NCBI RefSeq assembly: GCF_035916755.1
Contig: NZ_JAYWIX010000002.1
Location: 186,001 to 250,000, forward strand
Direction of reading: 5' to 3'
DNA: 64,000 bases
Source of the DNA: Rothia sp035916755
GTDB taxonomy: Bacteria > Actinomycetota > Actinomycetes > Actinomycetales > Micrococcaceae
The position numbers were made by a program, and so were the translations under genes. Positions 16,492 through 24,937 of the stretch are shown one piece after another. Numbering within the stretch: the stretch's first letter is position 1; every line of letters starts with the position of its first letter. The notes beneath the pieces were generated by a model. That model made no database searches. It was not told where the DNA came from and was given only the letters and a program-made list of their open reading frames with translations.

Positions 16492-18450
16492 TTGACTGAA
16501 AATACTGCCGTTAACGCAGAAACCGCAACCGACGCCATCTTCCAGGAACCGGTTGTAGACACCCCCACCCAGCAGGTAGAAAAGGACGAGGACGGCGGCA
16601 CCCGCTTCACCGACCTGGGCCTGGACGCCCGCGTCCTGGCAGCCCTCGAAAAGGTCGGCTACGAAAAGCCCTCACCCATCCAGGCTGAAACCATCCCCCT
16701 GCTGCTTGAAGGCCGCGACGTCGTCGGCCTAGCCCAGACCGGCACCGGTAAAACCGCAGCTTTCGCCCTACCTGCCCTCTCAACCCTGGCAGAACTGGCC
16801 GATATCAACGGCGTTTCCAAAGACACCCAGGTGCTCGTCCTAGCCCCCACCCGCGAACTGGCCCTGCAGGTTGCCGAAGCCTTCTCGTCCTACGCAACCG
16901 AAATGCCCGACTTCACCGTGCTGCCCGTCTACGGCGGCTCACCCTACGGCCCCCAGCTGGCAGGCCTCAAGCGTGGCGCCCAGGTCGTTGTCGGTACCCC
17001 TGGCCGCGTCATCGACCACCTGAAAAAGGGCTCCCTGGATCTCTCCAATCTGCAGTACCTGGTACTGGACGAAGCTGACGAAATGCTCCGCATGGGCTTC
17101 GCCGAAGACGTAGAACAGATCCTGGCAGACACCCCCGACTCCAAGCAGGTTGCCCTCTTCTCAGCAACCATGCCCAAGACCATCCGCAAGATTGCTGAGC
17201 AGTACCTCAACGATCCCGCAGAAGTTCGCGTCAAGTCAAAGACCACCACCAGCGCCAACATCCGCCAGCGCTACATGCAGGTCATGCACTCCCACAAGCT
17301 CGAAGCCATGACCCGCGTGCTTGAAGTCGAAGACTATGACGGCATCATCGCCTTCGTCCGCACCAAGAAGGAAACCGAAGAAGTCGCCGACAAGCTCAAG
17401 GCCCGCGGCTACCAGGCTGCCGCCATCAACGGCGATATTCCCCAGAACCAGCGCGAACGCACCGTTGAAGCCCTGCGCGATGGCCGCATCGACATCCTGG
17501 TCGCCACCGACGTTGCCGCCCGCGGCCTCGACGTCGAGCGTATCTCCCTGGTCGTCAACTTCGACATCCCCCACGACACCGAATCCTACGTGCACCGCAT
17601 CGGCCGTACCGGCCGCGCAGGCCGTGCCGGCGAAGCCATCCTCTTCATGACCCCGCGTGAAAAGTACATGCTGCGTCAGATCGAAAAGGCAACCCGCCAG
17701 CAGGTCGAACAGATGCACATGCCCACCGTTGAAGACGTCAACACCAACCGCAAGCAGAAGTTCGCCCAGCAGATCACCGACACCATCGAAACCGAAGATC
17801 TCAGCTTCTTCCGCGAACTCATCGACGCCTACGCCAACGAACACGACGTTGAAGGCGAAGAAATCGCAGCAGCCCTGGCCGTCATCGCCCAGCAGGGCCG
17901 CCCCTTCCTGGCCGAAGAAATGCCCGAACCCAAGAGCAAGAAGCGCGACCGTGACCGCGACTTCGACCGCGACGACAAGCCCCGCGGCGGCCGCCGCCAC
18001 TCCGAAGAAGGCATGGTCGACTTCAAGCTCAACGTAGGTCGCTCCTCCCATGTCTCACCCGCAGCTATCGTCGGTGCCCTCACCAACGAAGGCGGCCTCA
18101 AGGGTAAGCAGGTCGGCGCAATCGACATCCGCCAGCACTTCACCATCGTCTCCCTGCCCGAAGCAGAACTGCCCGGTGACTTCTTCGACCGCCTGCGCGA
18201 CACCCAGGTAGCCGGCGAATTCATCAACATCAAGCGCGACCGCGGCCCCAAGGGCGGTGGAGGCGGACGCAAGTTCGACCGCGACGACCGCGGCTTCGGT
18301 AAGAAGGACTTCGGCGGCAAGAAAAAGTTCGACGGCAAGAAATTTGACCGTGACGACCGCGGATTCGGCGGCAAGAAAAAGTTCGACCGCGACGACCGTT
18401 TCGGCAAGAAGGACTTCGGCGGCAAGAAGAAGGGCCGCAAGAAGTTCTAA
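16492..18450 (+). CDS. deaD: DEAD-box RNA helicase with DbpA-like RNA-binding domain
   Basis: A 652-residue ATP-dependent RNA helicase. In order: Q motif (RFTDLGLDARVL...PSPIQ), Walker A AQTGTGKT, PTRELA, GTPGR, DEAD, SAT, then in domain 2 the HRIGRTGRAGR motif. A DbpA-type RNA-binding domain (about 525-600, FKLNVGRSSHVSPAAIVGAL) follows, and a tail rich in Gly, Lys, Arg, Asp and Phe repeats KKFDRDDRGFG, likely an RNA-binding disordered segment. Such proteins unwind structured RNA in ribosome assembly and mRNA decay. The TTG start is chosen for GAGGA five bases upstream; an ATG at 16480 has no such site. Confidence 0.93.
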   Translation: MTENTAVNAETATDAIFQEPVVDTPTQQVEKDEDGGTRFTDLGLDARVLAALEKVGYEKPSPIQAETIPLLLEGRDVVGLAQTGTGKTAAFALPALSTLAELADINGVSKDTQVLVLAPTRELALQVAEAFSSYATEMPDFTVLPVYGGSPYGPQLAGLKRGAQVVVGTPGRVIDHLKKGSLDLSNLQYLVLDEADEMLRMGFAEDVEQILADTPDSKQVALFSATMPKTIRKIAEQYLNDPAEVRVKSKTTTSANIRQRYMQVMHSHKLEAMTRVLEVEDYDGIIAFVRTKKETEEVADKLKARGYQAAAINGDIPQNQRERTVEALRDGRIDILVATDVAARGLDVERISLVVNFDIPHDTESYVHRIGRTGRAGRAGEAILFMTPREKYMLRQIEKATRQQVEQMHMPTVEDVNTNRKQKFAQQITDTIETEDLSFFRELIDAYANEHDVEGEEIAAALAVIAQQGRPFLAEEMPEPKSKKRDRDRDFDRDDKPRGGRRHSEEGMVDFKLNVGRSSHVSPAAIVGALTNEGGLKGKQVGAIDIRQHFTIVSLPEAELPGDFFDRLRDTQVAGEFINIKRDRGPKGGGGGRKFDRDDRGFGKKDFGGKKKFDGKKFDRDDRGFGGKKKFDRDDRFGKKDFGGKKKGRKKF

Positions 18451-18530
18451 GGGTTGTGCCCTAGAACACCCAAAAAAACAGGTTCTAGATTTGCGTCTTC
18501 CAAAGGTTGTACCGTAAGCTAGTATCTGTT

Positions 18531-18602
18531 GCCCCGATAGCTCAGTGGTAGAGCGCCATCTTGGTAAGATGGAGGTCCCGGGATCGATTCCCGGTCGGGG
18601 CT
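18531..18602 (+). tRNA. tRNA-Thr (GGT), first copy
   Basis: Acceptor GCCCCGA pairs with TCGGGGC; anticodon loop TTGGTAA reads GGT. CCA is not encoded. It is identical base for base to the copy at 18704. Confidence 0.96.
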
Positions 18603-18628
18603 CTGTATGAGCCCAAAAGTTCATACGT

Positions 18629-18702
18629 GGCGGTGTAGCTCAGCTGGTTAGAGCGCACGACTCATAATCGTGAGGTCGACGGATCGAGCCCGTCCACCGC
18701 TA
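18629..18702 (+). tRNA. tRNA-Met (CAT), elongator type
   Basis: Acceptor GGCGGTG pairs with CACCGCT (first pair G-U), and the anticodon loop CTCATAA reads CAT. Its sequence and position beside tRNA-Thr match the elongator tRNA-Met of other Actinobacteria. Confidence 0.95.
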
Positions 18703-18703
18703 C

Positions 18704-18775
18704 GCCCCGATAGCTCAGTGGTAGAGCGCCATCTTGGTAAGATGGAGGTCCCGGGATCGATTCCCGGTCGGGGCT
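18704..18775 (+). tRNA. tRNA-Thr (GGT), second identical copy
   Basis: All 72 bases equal those of the first copy. It begins one base after the tRNA-Met end, so it is processed from the same transcript. In many relatives rpmG stands here instead. Confidence 0.96.
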
Positions 18776-18780
18776 CAGAT

Positions 18781-18815
18781 AACCTGTCAAGCATTAGCTT
18801 GGCAGGTTTTTTGTT
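18781..18815 (+). terminator. Intrinsic terminator of the tRNA cluster
   Basis: AACCTGTCAAG-loop-CTTGGCAGGTT followed by T6. It ends only 15 bases before the next start codon. Confidence 0.88.
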
Positions 18816-18817
18816 TG

Positions 18818-18823
18818 TAGAGT
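18818..18823 (+). promoter_or_regulatory. -10 hexamer of a probable leaderless hadA promoter
   Basis: TAGAGT is followed by seven bases and the ATG at 18831. It lies directly behind the tRNA terminator, so the -35 region overlaps the terminator stem. Confidence 0.5.
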
Positions 18824-18830
18824 GGTTTCT

Positions 18831-19277
18831 ATGGCTATTAACCAAGAGATCGTAGGCCGCACCTACCCGGCCACAGAGCCCTATGCGGTCGGGCGAGAAA
18901 AAATCCGTGAATTCGCTACAGCCGTGAAGGCCACCAGCCCCCTACACTTTGACGTGCAGGCCGCCCAGAGCGCAGGCTACAGCGACCTGATCGCCCCGCC
19001 CACCTTCGCCATTATTCTGGCCCAGAAGGCAGACGCCGCCCTGATTAGCGACCCCGAAGCCGGTATCGACTTCTCCCGCGTGGTCCACGCTGACCAGCGC
19101 TTCACCCACCACCGCCCAATCGTGGCAGGGGACGAGCTGCTCACCGAGGTGCATGTCGATAGCGTGCGCGTCATGGGAGCCGGCGCTATGCTGACCACCC
19201 GCGAAGAAATCACCACTGTAGAGGGCGAAAAGGTCGCCACCTGCATCTCATCACTGCTGGTTCGGGCGGAGGACTAA
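18831..19277 (+). CDS. hadA: MaoC-like dehydratase, FAS1-type N-terminal domain (HadA-like)
   Basis: A 148-residue hot-dog-fold protein. It starts INQEIVGRTYPATEPYAVGREKIREFA, as in the HadA/HadC family (N-terminal half of FAS1-type dehydratases), which lacks the catalytic Asp-His pair and partners with a catalytic MaoC subunit. In mycobacteria the pair dehydrates 3-hydroxyacyl-ACP; this organism probably makes no mycolic acids, so the substrate is open. hadB follows after three bases, so they form an operon. The tRNA-Thr/Met-hadA-hadB order is conserved in Actinobacteria. Confidence 0.85.
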   Translation: MAINQEIVGRTYPATEPYAVGREKIREFATAVKATSPLHFDVQAAQSAGYSDLIAPPTFAIILAQKADAALISDPEAGIDFSRVVHADQRFTHHRPIVAGDELLTEVHVDSVRVMGAGAMLTTREEITTVEGEKVATCISSLLVRAED

Positions 19278-19280
19278 CCC

Positions 19281-19742
19281 ATGGATATCTCTTTTGACTC
19301 CCTTGAAAAGGGTACCGAGATCGGTGCCCGTCAGATTCCCGTCACCCGCGCTGACCTGGTGGCCTACGCGGGCGCGTCCGGCGACTTCAATCCCATCCAC
19401 TGGAACGAGCGCTTCGCAACCGCTGTGGGCCTGCCCGGCGTCATTGCCCACGGCATGTTCACCATGGGCGCTGCCGTGCAGCTGGTGACCGACTGGGTAG
19501 GCGACGCCGGTGCCGTTGTGGACTACCAGACCCGCTTCTCCAAGCCGGTTCCGGTACCCGATGCTGATGACGCGGCCTCCCCGGCTACCGGCGGAAACGT
19601 CATCTCGGTTGCCGGTAAGGTCGGTGCCCTGGACGCGGACGCCCGCACCGCCCGTATCGACCTAACTGTCACCGCCCCCGACACCGAGGGTAAAGAGCAG
19701 AAGGTGCTGATGAAGGCCCAGGCACTCGTGAAGCTTGCCTAG
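19281..19742 (+). CDS. hadB: MaoC-family dehydratase (HadB-like)
   Basis: A 153-residue hot-dog protein with the hydratase-2 motif YAGASGDFNPIHWNE (catalytic Asp and His) and a following GVIAHGMFTMG segment. It is the catalytic partner of the upstream protein and should hydrate or dehydrate an acyl-thioester. ATG has GGAGGAC (overlapping the hadA stop region) as ribosome-binding site. A terminator closes the two-gene operon. Confidence 0.88.
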   Translation: MDISFDSLEKGTEIGARQIPVTRADLVAYAGASGDFNPIHWNERFATAVGLPGVIAHGMFTMGAAVQLVTDWVGDAGAVVDYQTRFSKPVPVPDADDAASPATGGNVISVAGKVGALDADARTARIDLTVTAPDTEGKEQKVLMKAQALVKLA

Positions 19743-19764
19743 TGTAGCCCCCACCTTGCGCACT

Positions 19765-19798
19765 AAAGGCGCCCGTTCAGAGATTGAGCGGGCGCCTT
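19765..19798 (+). terminator. Terminator after hadB
   Basis: AAGGCGCCCG-loop-CGGGCGCCTT, followed by TGTTGTG; the T-run is poor. Confidence 0.75.
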
Positions 19799-19888
19799 GT
19801 TGTGCACGACCACTAGAATAGACAGCAGGACACAAACACACTGACGCGCCCTCTTAGCTTTACTACGAGAGAATCGACCTTACCCACC

Positions 19889-21118
19889 ATGGCACATAAC
19901 CCCCGCACCCAGCTTTCCGACCGGCAGATTAAGACCTGGTACAGGGCTGTGCTGGGGCTTTTCTTTGCTAGCGGTTTAGTGGTTTCTGCCCTGCTGACCC
20001 GCCTGCCCGATGTGGCTAACGGGCTGGGGCTGAGCTCCGGGCCCATGGGCTTGCTGCTGCTGGGGATGACCATCGGTTCCTTCTGCGCCGTGAGCTTCTC
20101 AGGTGCCCTCGTCGCCCGCCACGGCGCTATCCGCTGTATCGCGGCAGCCTACACCACCACCGTCACCGGCATGCTCCTAATCGGCCTGGGCGTGCACCTC
20201 GCCAGCGTGCCCGTGACCCTGCTCGGCCTCATGCTCCAGGGCCTGGGCAGCGCCGTCTCCAACGTCGCCTCCAACGTGCAGGGCGTAGCCAACGAGCGGG
20301 CACTGGGGCGCTACGTTACCCCCATCATGCATGGCTTCTTCTCCATCGGCACCGTAGCAGGTGCCGCTATCGGCACACTCGACACCCGCTTGGGCGTTCC
20401 CTTCGTCGTTCACATGGCCTATTTCGCGTTAGCGGTTGCTGCCCTCGTCCTCATCTCCCTCAAGTTCTGCCACAGCGAAAACTACGGCCAGGACGACACC
20501 CAGGCCATCGCCGCCGTCGGCTCCTACCGGGTGCGCGACGCCTGGCGCGATAAACACACCATCCTCATTGGCCTCTTCGTCCTCGGCATGGCACTGGCCG
20601 AAGGCTCAGCCAACGACTGGGTCGCGCTCGCCCTCACCCACGACTACGGCACCAGCAACACCATCGGGTCGCTGGGCTACTTCACCTTTGTGGTAGCCAT
20701 GATGGTGGGGCGTTTTGGCGGCACCGCCCTGCTCAACCGCTTTGGCCGGGTGCCGGTGCTCCGCACCACCTGCTCGCTCGCCATTATCGGCCTGGCCCTC
20801 TTCATCTTCGCCCCTACCGTGCCCCTGGGCTTTGTCGGCCTGCTGGTCTGGGGTCTGGGCGCCTCCCTCGGCTTCCCGACCGGCATGTCAGCTGCCTCGG
20901 ACGACCCGCTCAAGGCAGCCGTCCGCGTCTCCGTTGTCTCAACCATCGGCTATGCGGCCTTCCTGGGCGGCCCGCCCCTGCTGGGTCTGCTGGGGGAGCA
21001 CTTTGGCATCCGCAACGGCCTGCTAGCCGTACTGGTTTTTGTGGTTGTGTCCCTACTGCTCACCAGCCAGCTGGAACCCAAGAAGCCGGGCAACACCGTC
21101 CACAGCGAAAAGCTCTAG
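19889..21118 (+). CDS. MFS transporter
   Basis: A 409-residue major facilitator with about 12 TM segments and a central cytoplasmic loop near 185-215. The sequence ALLTRLPDVANGLGLSSGPMGLLLLGMTIGS and the GFFSIGTVAGA region resemble the YbjJ-type branch of unknown substrate. A TAGAAT -10 element at about 19813 would give a leader of some 65 bases. It stands alone between hadB and murB. No regulator or pathway gene nearby indicates the substrate. Confidence 0.88.
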   Translation: MAHNPRTQLSDRQIKTWYRAVLGLFFASGLVVSALLTRLPDVANGLGLSSGPMGLLLLGMTIGSFCAVSFSGALVARHGAIRCIAAAYTTTVTGMLLIGLGVHLASVPVTLLGLMLQGLGSAVSNVASNVQGVANERALGRYVTPIMHGFFSIGTVAGAAIGTLDTRLGVPFVVHMAYFALAVAALVLISLKFCHSENYGQDDTQAIAAVGSYRVRDAWRDKHTILIGLFVLGMALAEGSANDWVALALTHDYGTSNTIGSLGYFTFVVAMMVGRFGGTALLNRFGRVPVLRTTCSLAIIGLALFIFAPTVPLGFVGLLVWGLGASLGFPTGMSAASDDPLKAAVRVSVVSTIGYAAFLGGPPLLGLLGEHFGIRNGLLAVLVFVVVSLLLTSQLEPKKPGNTVHSEKL

Positions 21119-21199
21119 GGGCGTTAGCTGCCAGGACGCCCGCGCCCAGCTCCCAGTGCCCGGTGAGCACGCTCGCAGGCGGCGCCCGGGCTAAGCCGG

Positions 21200-21205
21200 T
21201 AGAAT
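21200..21205 (+). promoter_or_regulatory. -10 hexamer of a probable leaderless murB promoter
   Basis: TAGAAT followed by seven bases and GTG at 21213. The hexamer overlaps an upstream ATG (21204), which argues that the GTG is the real start. Confidence 0.5.
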
Positions 21206-21212
21206 GAGCACC

Positions 21213-22304
21213 GTGACTGACAAGCTTTTAAGTGAACTGACCACTGCCGCTGTGGGTGGCCCCGCCCGTCTCTTCGTTGAGGCAACCAGCGAGCAGGAGA
21301 TTATTGATGCCGTAACCGCCGCCGACCGCGCAGGCGAAGACCTGCTGGTGGTGGGCGGGGGTTCTAACCTGCTGGTAGCCGATGAGGGCTTCGACGGGGC
21401 AGTGGTGCACATCGCTTCAACGGGTATTGAAATCGTGAGCGACTACGCCTGCGGCGGTACCACCCTGCGCGTGCAGGCAGGCCACACCTGGGACGACCTG
21501 GTGGCCTACGCTGTCGAGCATGAACTCTCCGGTATTGAGGCCCTCTCGGGTATTCCCGGCACCGTGGGCGCCACCCCCGTGCAGAACGTGGGAGCCTACG
21601 GCTCTGAGGTCGCCCACACCATCGCCTCGGTTCGCACCTGGGATCGCGAAACCGGCGGCTACAAGACCTTCGCTAACGCCGACCTCAAGTTCGCCTACCG
21701 CGACTCGATCCTTAAGCAATCCACCGTCAATGGCTCCCCCCGCTATGTGGTGCTGACCGTTGATTTCCAGCTGCCGCATGGCTCCCAGTCTGCCCCCGTC
21801 CGCTACGCGGAGCTGGCCCGCCAGCTGGGTGTTGAGGCGGGGGAGCGCGCCGACTCCCGCCTGGTGCGCGAAACCGTGCTGCGCCTGCGTGCAGGCAAGG
21901 GCATGGTGCTGGACGCCGCCGACCGCGACACCTACTCCACCGGCTCCTTCTTCACCAACCCGATTGTGGGTGAGGACGTCGCTGCCCAGCTGCCCGAGGA
22001 CGCCCCCCGCTACCCGGCAACCACCCCCGCCGGTGAGCCTCTGGACGGCATGGTCAAGCTCTCTGCCGCCTGGCTGATTCAGCATGCCGGGTTCGATAAG
22101 GGCTTCGGCCTTGAGGGTGAAGCAGCGGAGCTCACCGGTGGTCGGGCTTCGCTTTCTACCAAGCACACCCTGGCTATCACCAACCGCGGTGGCGCCTCGA
22201 CCGCCGATGTCGTTGCTATTGCCCGCGCTGTGCGAGCCGGCGTTGAGGAAAGCTTCGGGGTGCACCTGGTGCCTGAGCCTGTTGTCGTTGGGTTTACTCT
22301 CTAA
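21213..22304 (+). CDS. murB: UDP-N-acetylenolpyruvoylglucosamine reductase
   Basis: A 363-residue flavoenzyme that reduces UDP-GlcNAc-enolpyruvate to UDP-MurNAc with NADPH, the second step of peptidoglycan precursor synthesis. The FAD-binding stretch LLVVGGGSNLLVADEGF and the GIPGTVGATPVQNVGAYG loop are present, and the proton-donor serine lies in STGSFFTNP. It is of the longer (type I-like) class. GTG 21213 is preferred over ATG 21204 because the latter lies inside the -10 hexamer. A small membrane-protein gene follows after 12 bases. Confidence 0.95.
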   Translation: MTDKLLSELTTAAVGGPARLFVEATSEQEIIDAVTAADRAGEDLLVVGGGSNLLVADEGFDGAVVHIASTGIEIVSDYACGGTTLRVQAGHTWDDLVAYAVEHELSGIEALSGIPGTVGATPVQNVGAYGSEVAHTIASVRTWDRETGGYKTFANADLKFAYRDSILKQSTVNGSPRYVVLTVDFQLPHGSQSAPVRYAELARQLGVEAGERADSRLVRETVLRLRAGKGMVLDAADRDTYSTGSFFTNPIVGEDVAAQLPEDAPRYPATTPAGEPLDGMVKLSAAWLIQHAGFDKGFGLEGEAAELTGGRASLSTKHTLAITNRGGASTADVVAIARAVRAGVEESFGVHLVPEPVVVGFTL

Positions 22305-22316
22305 CGCAGGGGCGTC

Positions 22317-22715
22317 ATGAGCCTAGAGAAAGAAATCGACAGCGGGCAGGGCGGACGCCTACACCGGCGTATGGAGCGTTTCCGCGCCTTTATGGGGCGC
22401 CACGCCGCCCTGCTGTTGCTCTACCGTCTGCTCATCATCGGGCTAGGTTTTTTGTGCATCGTCGCCGGTATTATCATGCTGGTGACGCCCGGCCCCGGCT
22501 GGCTTTTTATCTTCATGGGCATGAGCCTGTGGGGCACCGAATTCCACTGGGCCCACCGCCTGAACGTGTGGGCGAAAGCTAAGGTGCTGAATATCTGGCG
22601 GCAGTTAGAGGCTAAGCGGCATCGGGCCCACCGCCGTCGCACTGCCGCCCGCTGGGCCAGCCGCAGCAACCGTAGCCACTACTGCCCAACGGGTTGCCAC
22701 TACAAGAGAAGGTAG
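22317..22715 (+). CDS. TIGR02611-type PGPGW membrane protein
   Basis: A 132-residue protein with two TM segments (about 33-55 and 62-80) and the motif TPGPGWLFIFMGMSL between or within them, which defines the PGPGW/TIGR02611 family of unknown function. The C-terminal third is strongly basic (HRAHRRRTAARWASRSNR) and cytosolic. It sits 12 bases after murB and is probably cotranscribed. It converges on the GntR regulator with only five bases between stop codons and no evident terminator. Confidence 0.82.
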   Translation: MSLEKEIDSGQGGRLHRRMERFRAFMGRHAALLLLYRLLIIGLGFLCIVAGIIMLVTPGPGWLFIFMGMSLWGTEFHWAHRLNVWAKAKVLNIWRQLEAKRHRAHRRRTAARWASRSNRSHYCPTGCHYKRR

Positions 22716-22720
22716 AAGTT

Positions 22721-23146
22721 CTAGCTCTCGAACCCCAGCATGTGATCCAGAGTCTCGTGAATCTGCCGATCTTCAAAGCCCAGCTTGCGCATAGCGGTTA
22801 TGTATTTCTCGGTCAGGGTCTGCGCCTTGTGCGCGGTTGAGTCGAGGGCCGTAATAAAGGACCCTGCCCGGCCGTGTGTTTCAATGGCACCAGCAGCCTC
22901 TAGCTCCTTGTAGGCCTTCGCCACCGTGTTTACTGCAAGACCTGTTTCGGCAGCCAGAGCCCGCATAGGCGGTAGCCGGTCACCGGCAGCCAGAGCGCCG
23001 GAAGCCCGTGCCGCAATAATAGCCCGCCGCAGCTGGGAGTAGGGCGGGACGTCCGAGCCCTTATCAACCCTAAAATTTAAAGCACGGATGCCCCCGCACA
23101 GCTCCTCGTGGGAGTCGTGAATCGGGGGCATCTCGTTCTTGGTCAT
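22721..23146 (-). CDS. GntR-family regulator, YtrA-like
   Basis: A 141-residue short GntR regulator: winged helix-turn-helix (PPYSQLRRAIIAARASGALAAGDRLPPMRALAAETGLAVNTVAKAYKEL) and a short C-terminal helical part instead of a large effector domain, as in the YtrA subfamily, which often controls ABC transporters. No transporter is adjacent. It starts 10 bases after the asd stop codon but has its own likely leaderless promoter that uses the asd stop codon as part of its -10. Confidence 0.88.
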   Translation of the reverse strand: MTKNEMPPIHDSHEELCGGIRALNFRVDKGSDVPPYSQLRRAIIAARASGALAAGDRLPPMRALAAETGLAVNTVAKAYKELEAAGAIETHGRAGSFITALDSTAHKAQTLTEKYITAMRKLGFEDRQIHETLDHMLGFES

Positions 23147-23152
23147 AGCACC

Positions 23153-23158
23153 AGTCTA
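23153..23158 (-). promoter_or_regulatory. -10 hexamer overlapping the asd stop codon
   Basis: On the minus strand TAGACT begins with the TAG stop of asd and lies six bases before the ATG of the GntR gene. No ribosome-binding site intervenes. Confidence 0.45.
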
Positions 23159-24295
23159 AAGGGTGCCGGTCGCAATCTTCAGCATGCGGCGCACGGGTTC
23201 CGCGGCGCCCCACAGCAGCTGGTCACCCACGGTGAAAGCAGAGATGTACTGGGGGCCCATGTTGAGCTTGCGGATGCGGCCCACCGGGATATCCAGGGTG
23301 CCGGACGCCGCAACGGGAGTCAGCCCCTCGACGGTGGCGTCCTTGGTGTTGGGGATAACCTTTGACCACTCGTTGTCCTCATCGATAATCTTCTCGATTT
23401 CCTCAACGGTCAGGTCTTCCTTGAGCTTCAGGGTCAGAGCCTGGGAGTGGGAGCGCATGGTTGCGATACGCACACACAGGCCGTCAAGAACCACGCGGTC
23501 ATCACCCTCAAGGCCCAGAATCTTATTGGACTCAGCCTCGGCCTTCCACTCTTCGCGGGACTGGCCGTTGCCCAGGTCAGAGTCAATCCAGGGAATCAGC
23601 GAACCGGCCAGGGGAACGCCGAACTGGGTGGTGTCGAGGTCGCCGGAGCGCTGGAGTTCCAGCACCTTGCGGTCGATCTCAAGGATGGCGGACGCGGGGT
23701 CGTCCAGCTCGGTTGCTACATAGCCGTTGATATCGCCGAACTGCTTGAGCACCTCGCGCATGTGGCGGGCTCCGCCACCGGAGGCTGCCTGGTAGGTCAT
23801 GGAGGTGCCCCATTCAACCAGGCCCTGCTTCCACAGGCCGCCCAGGCCCATGAGCAGGCAGGAGACGGTGCAGTTACCGCCGATGAAGTCCTTAACCCCT
23901 GACTCCAGGCCGCGGTCGATGACGTCGCGGTTGATGGGGTCAAGCACGATAACGGCATCATCGTTCATGCGCAGGGTTGAGGCGGCGTCAATCCAGATAC
24001 CGCTCCAGCCGCGCTCGCGCAGCTGGGTATGGACTGCCTTGGTGTAGTCGCCACCCTGGGCGGTCACGATGACGGGCAGCTTGGCGAGCTCGTCGATATC
24101 GTGGGCGTCCTTGAGAGTGGACTCTTCGAGGGTACCGCCGAAGGTGGGGGCTGCTGAACCGGCCTGGGAGGTGGAGAAGAAGACCGGGTTGATACCCTCG
24201 AAGTCACCTTCTTCGAGCATGCGCTTCATGAGCACGGACCCGACCATGCCACGGTAACCAACAAAGCCTACGGAATCACCAGATGTAAAAGTCAT
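23156..24295 (-). CDS. asd: Aspartate-semialdehyde dehydrogenase, Gram-negative type
   Basis: A 379-residue enzyme that converts aspartyl phosphate to aspartate semialdehyde for lysine/diaminopimelate, threonine and methionine. The NADP site is GYRGMVGS, the nucleophile Cys142 in GGNCTVSCLLM, and the substrate loop SGGGARHMRE. The whole sequence closely follows the E. coli enzyme (RGMVGSVLM, PVFFSTSQ, QGGDYT, AFTVGDQLLWGAAEP), not the shorter type common in Gram-positives and usually linked to lysC. Its ATG overlaps the folA stop codon (ATGA), so it is translationally coupled. No lysC is nearby. Confidence 0.95.
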   Translation of the reverse strand: MTFTSGDSVGFVGYRGMVGSVLMKRMLEEGDFEGINPVFFSTSQAGSAAPTFGGTLEESTLKDAHDIDELAKLPVIVTAQGGDYTKAVHTQLRERGWSGIWIDAASTLRMNDDAVIVLDPINRDVIDRGLESGVKDFIGGNCTVSCLLMGLGGLWKQGLVEWGTSMTYQAASGGGARHMREVLKQFGDINGYVATELDDPASAILEIDRKVLELQRSGDLDTTQFGVPLAGSLIPWIDSDLGNGQSREEWKAEAESNKILGLEGDDRVVLDGLCVRIATMRSHSQALTLKLKEDLTVEEIEKIIDEDNEWSKVIPNTKDATVEGLTPVAASGTLDIPVGRIRKLNMGPQYISAFTVGDQLLWGAAEPVRRMLKIATGTL

Positions 24296-24921
24296 GGTTT
24301 CAGTCTAGCTTTTACGGGCTCCCGGCGCAGGGTCTGGAACCGCATGGTGAGAGGGAGCTTCTCACCGGTGGCGGTCAGCGCATAGCCTTTTTCAGAGCGG
24401 ACGGGTGCGCCATCAGCAACTAGCGCCCAGTCGGCACCCAGCTCAGGGGCGTAGGTATCACCGGGAATCTCAGCCTCAAAAAGGGTGCGCTCCACCCGGG
24501 CCACCTGCCCACTAGCTACTCCGGGCAGGTCGGTGCGGTGTAGGGCCTCGGTGTAGAGGGAGCCGCCGCCAATGATCCAGTAGGTGGGGGCGTCCGGAGC
24601 TAAACTCTGCACCGCCCCCAAAGCCGCATTGAGGGAAGGCGCCCAGACGGCGCCGTCCTTTTCTTCAACCTGCGAGACAGAACGTGTAATCACAAGATTG
24701 AGCCGCCCCGGCAGGGGGCGGAAGCGGGGAGGAAAGGACTCCCAGGTCACCCGGCCCATAATGACCGGGGCGCCCAGCGTCAAGGCCTTGAAATGGGCTA
24801 GGTCCTCGGGCGCATACCAGGGCATATCGCCGTTACGGCCAATCACTCCGTTGCCCGCCTGCGCCCAGATAGCCGCTAGCTCGGGCAGGGTACCCGAGTC
24901 GCTTACCCGCTCACCATTCAT
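24292..24921 (-). CDS. folA: Dihydrofolate reductase
   Basis: A 209-residue reductase of dihydrofolate to tetrahydrofolate with NADPH. Typical segments: AAIWAQAGNGVIGRNGDMPW, acidic active-site residue in APEDLAHFK, PVIMGRVTWESFP and the YWIIGGGSLYTEAL cofactor loop. It is longer than the usual 160-170 residues, with an N-terminal extension of about 15 residues and an inserted stretch near the end. The ATG at 24921 is chosen because AAGGAG stands six bases before it; an earlier in-frame ATG at 24948 has none. It overlaps asd by four bases and lies downstream of thyA, a functional pairing. Confidence 0.94.
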   Translation of the reverse strand: MNGERVSDSGTLPELAAIWAQAGNGVIGRNGDMPWYAPEDLAHFKALTLGAPVIMGRVTWESFPPRFRPLPGRLNLVITRSVSQVEEKDGAVWAPSLNAALGAVQSLAPDAPTYWIIGGGSLYTEALHRTDLPGVASGQVARVERTLFEAEIPGDTYAPELGADWALVADGAPVRSEKGYALTATGEKLPLTMRFQTLRREPVKARLKP

Positions 24922-24937
24922 GCTCAACTCCTTGGTC

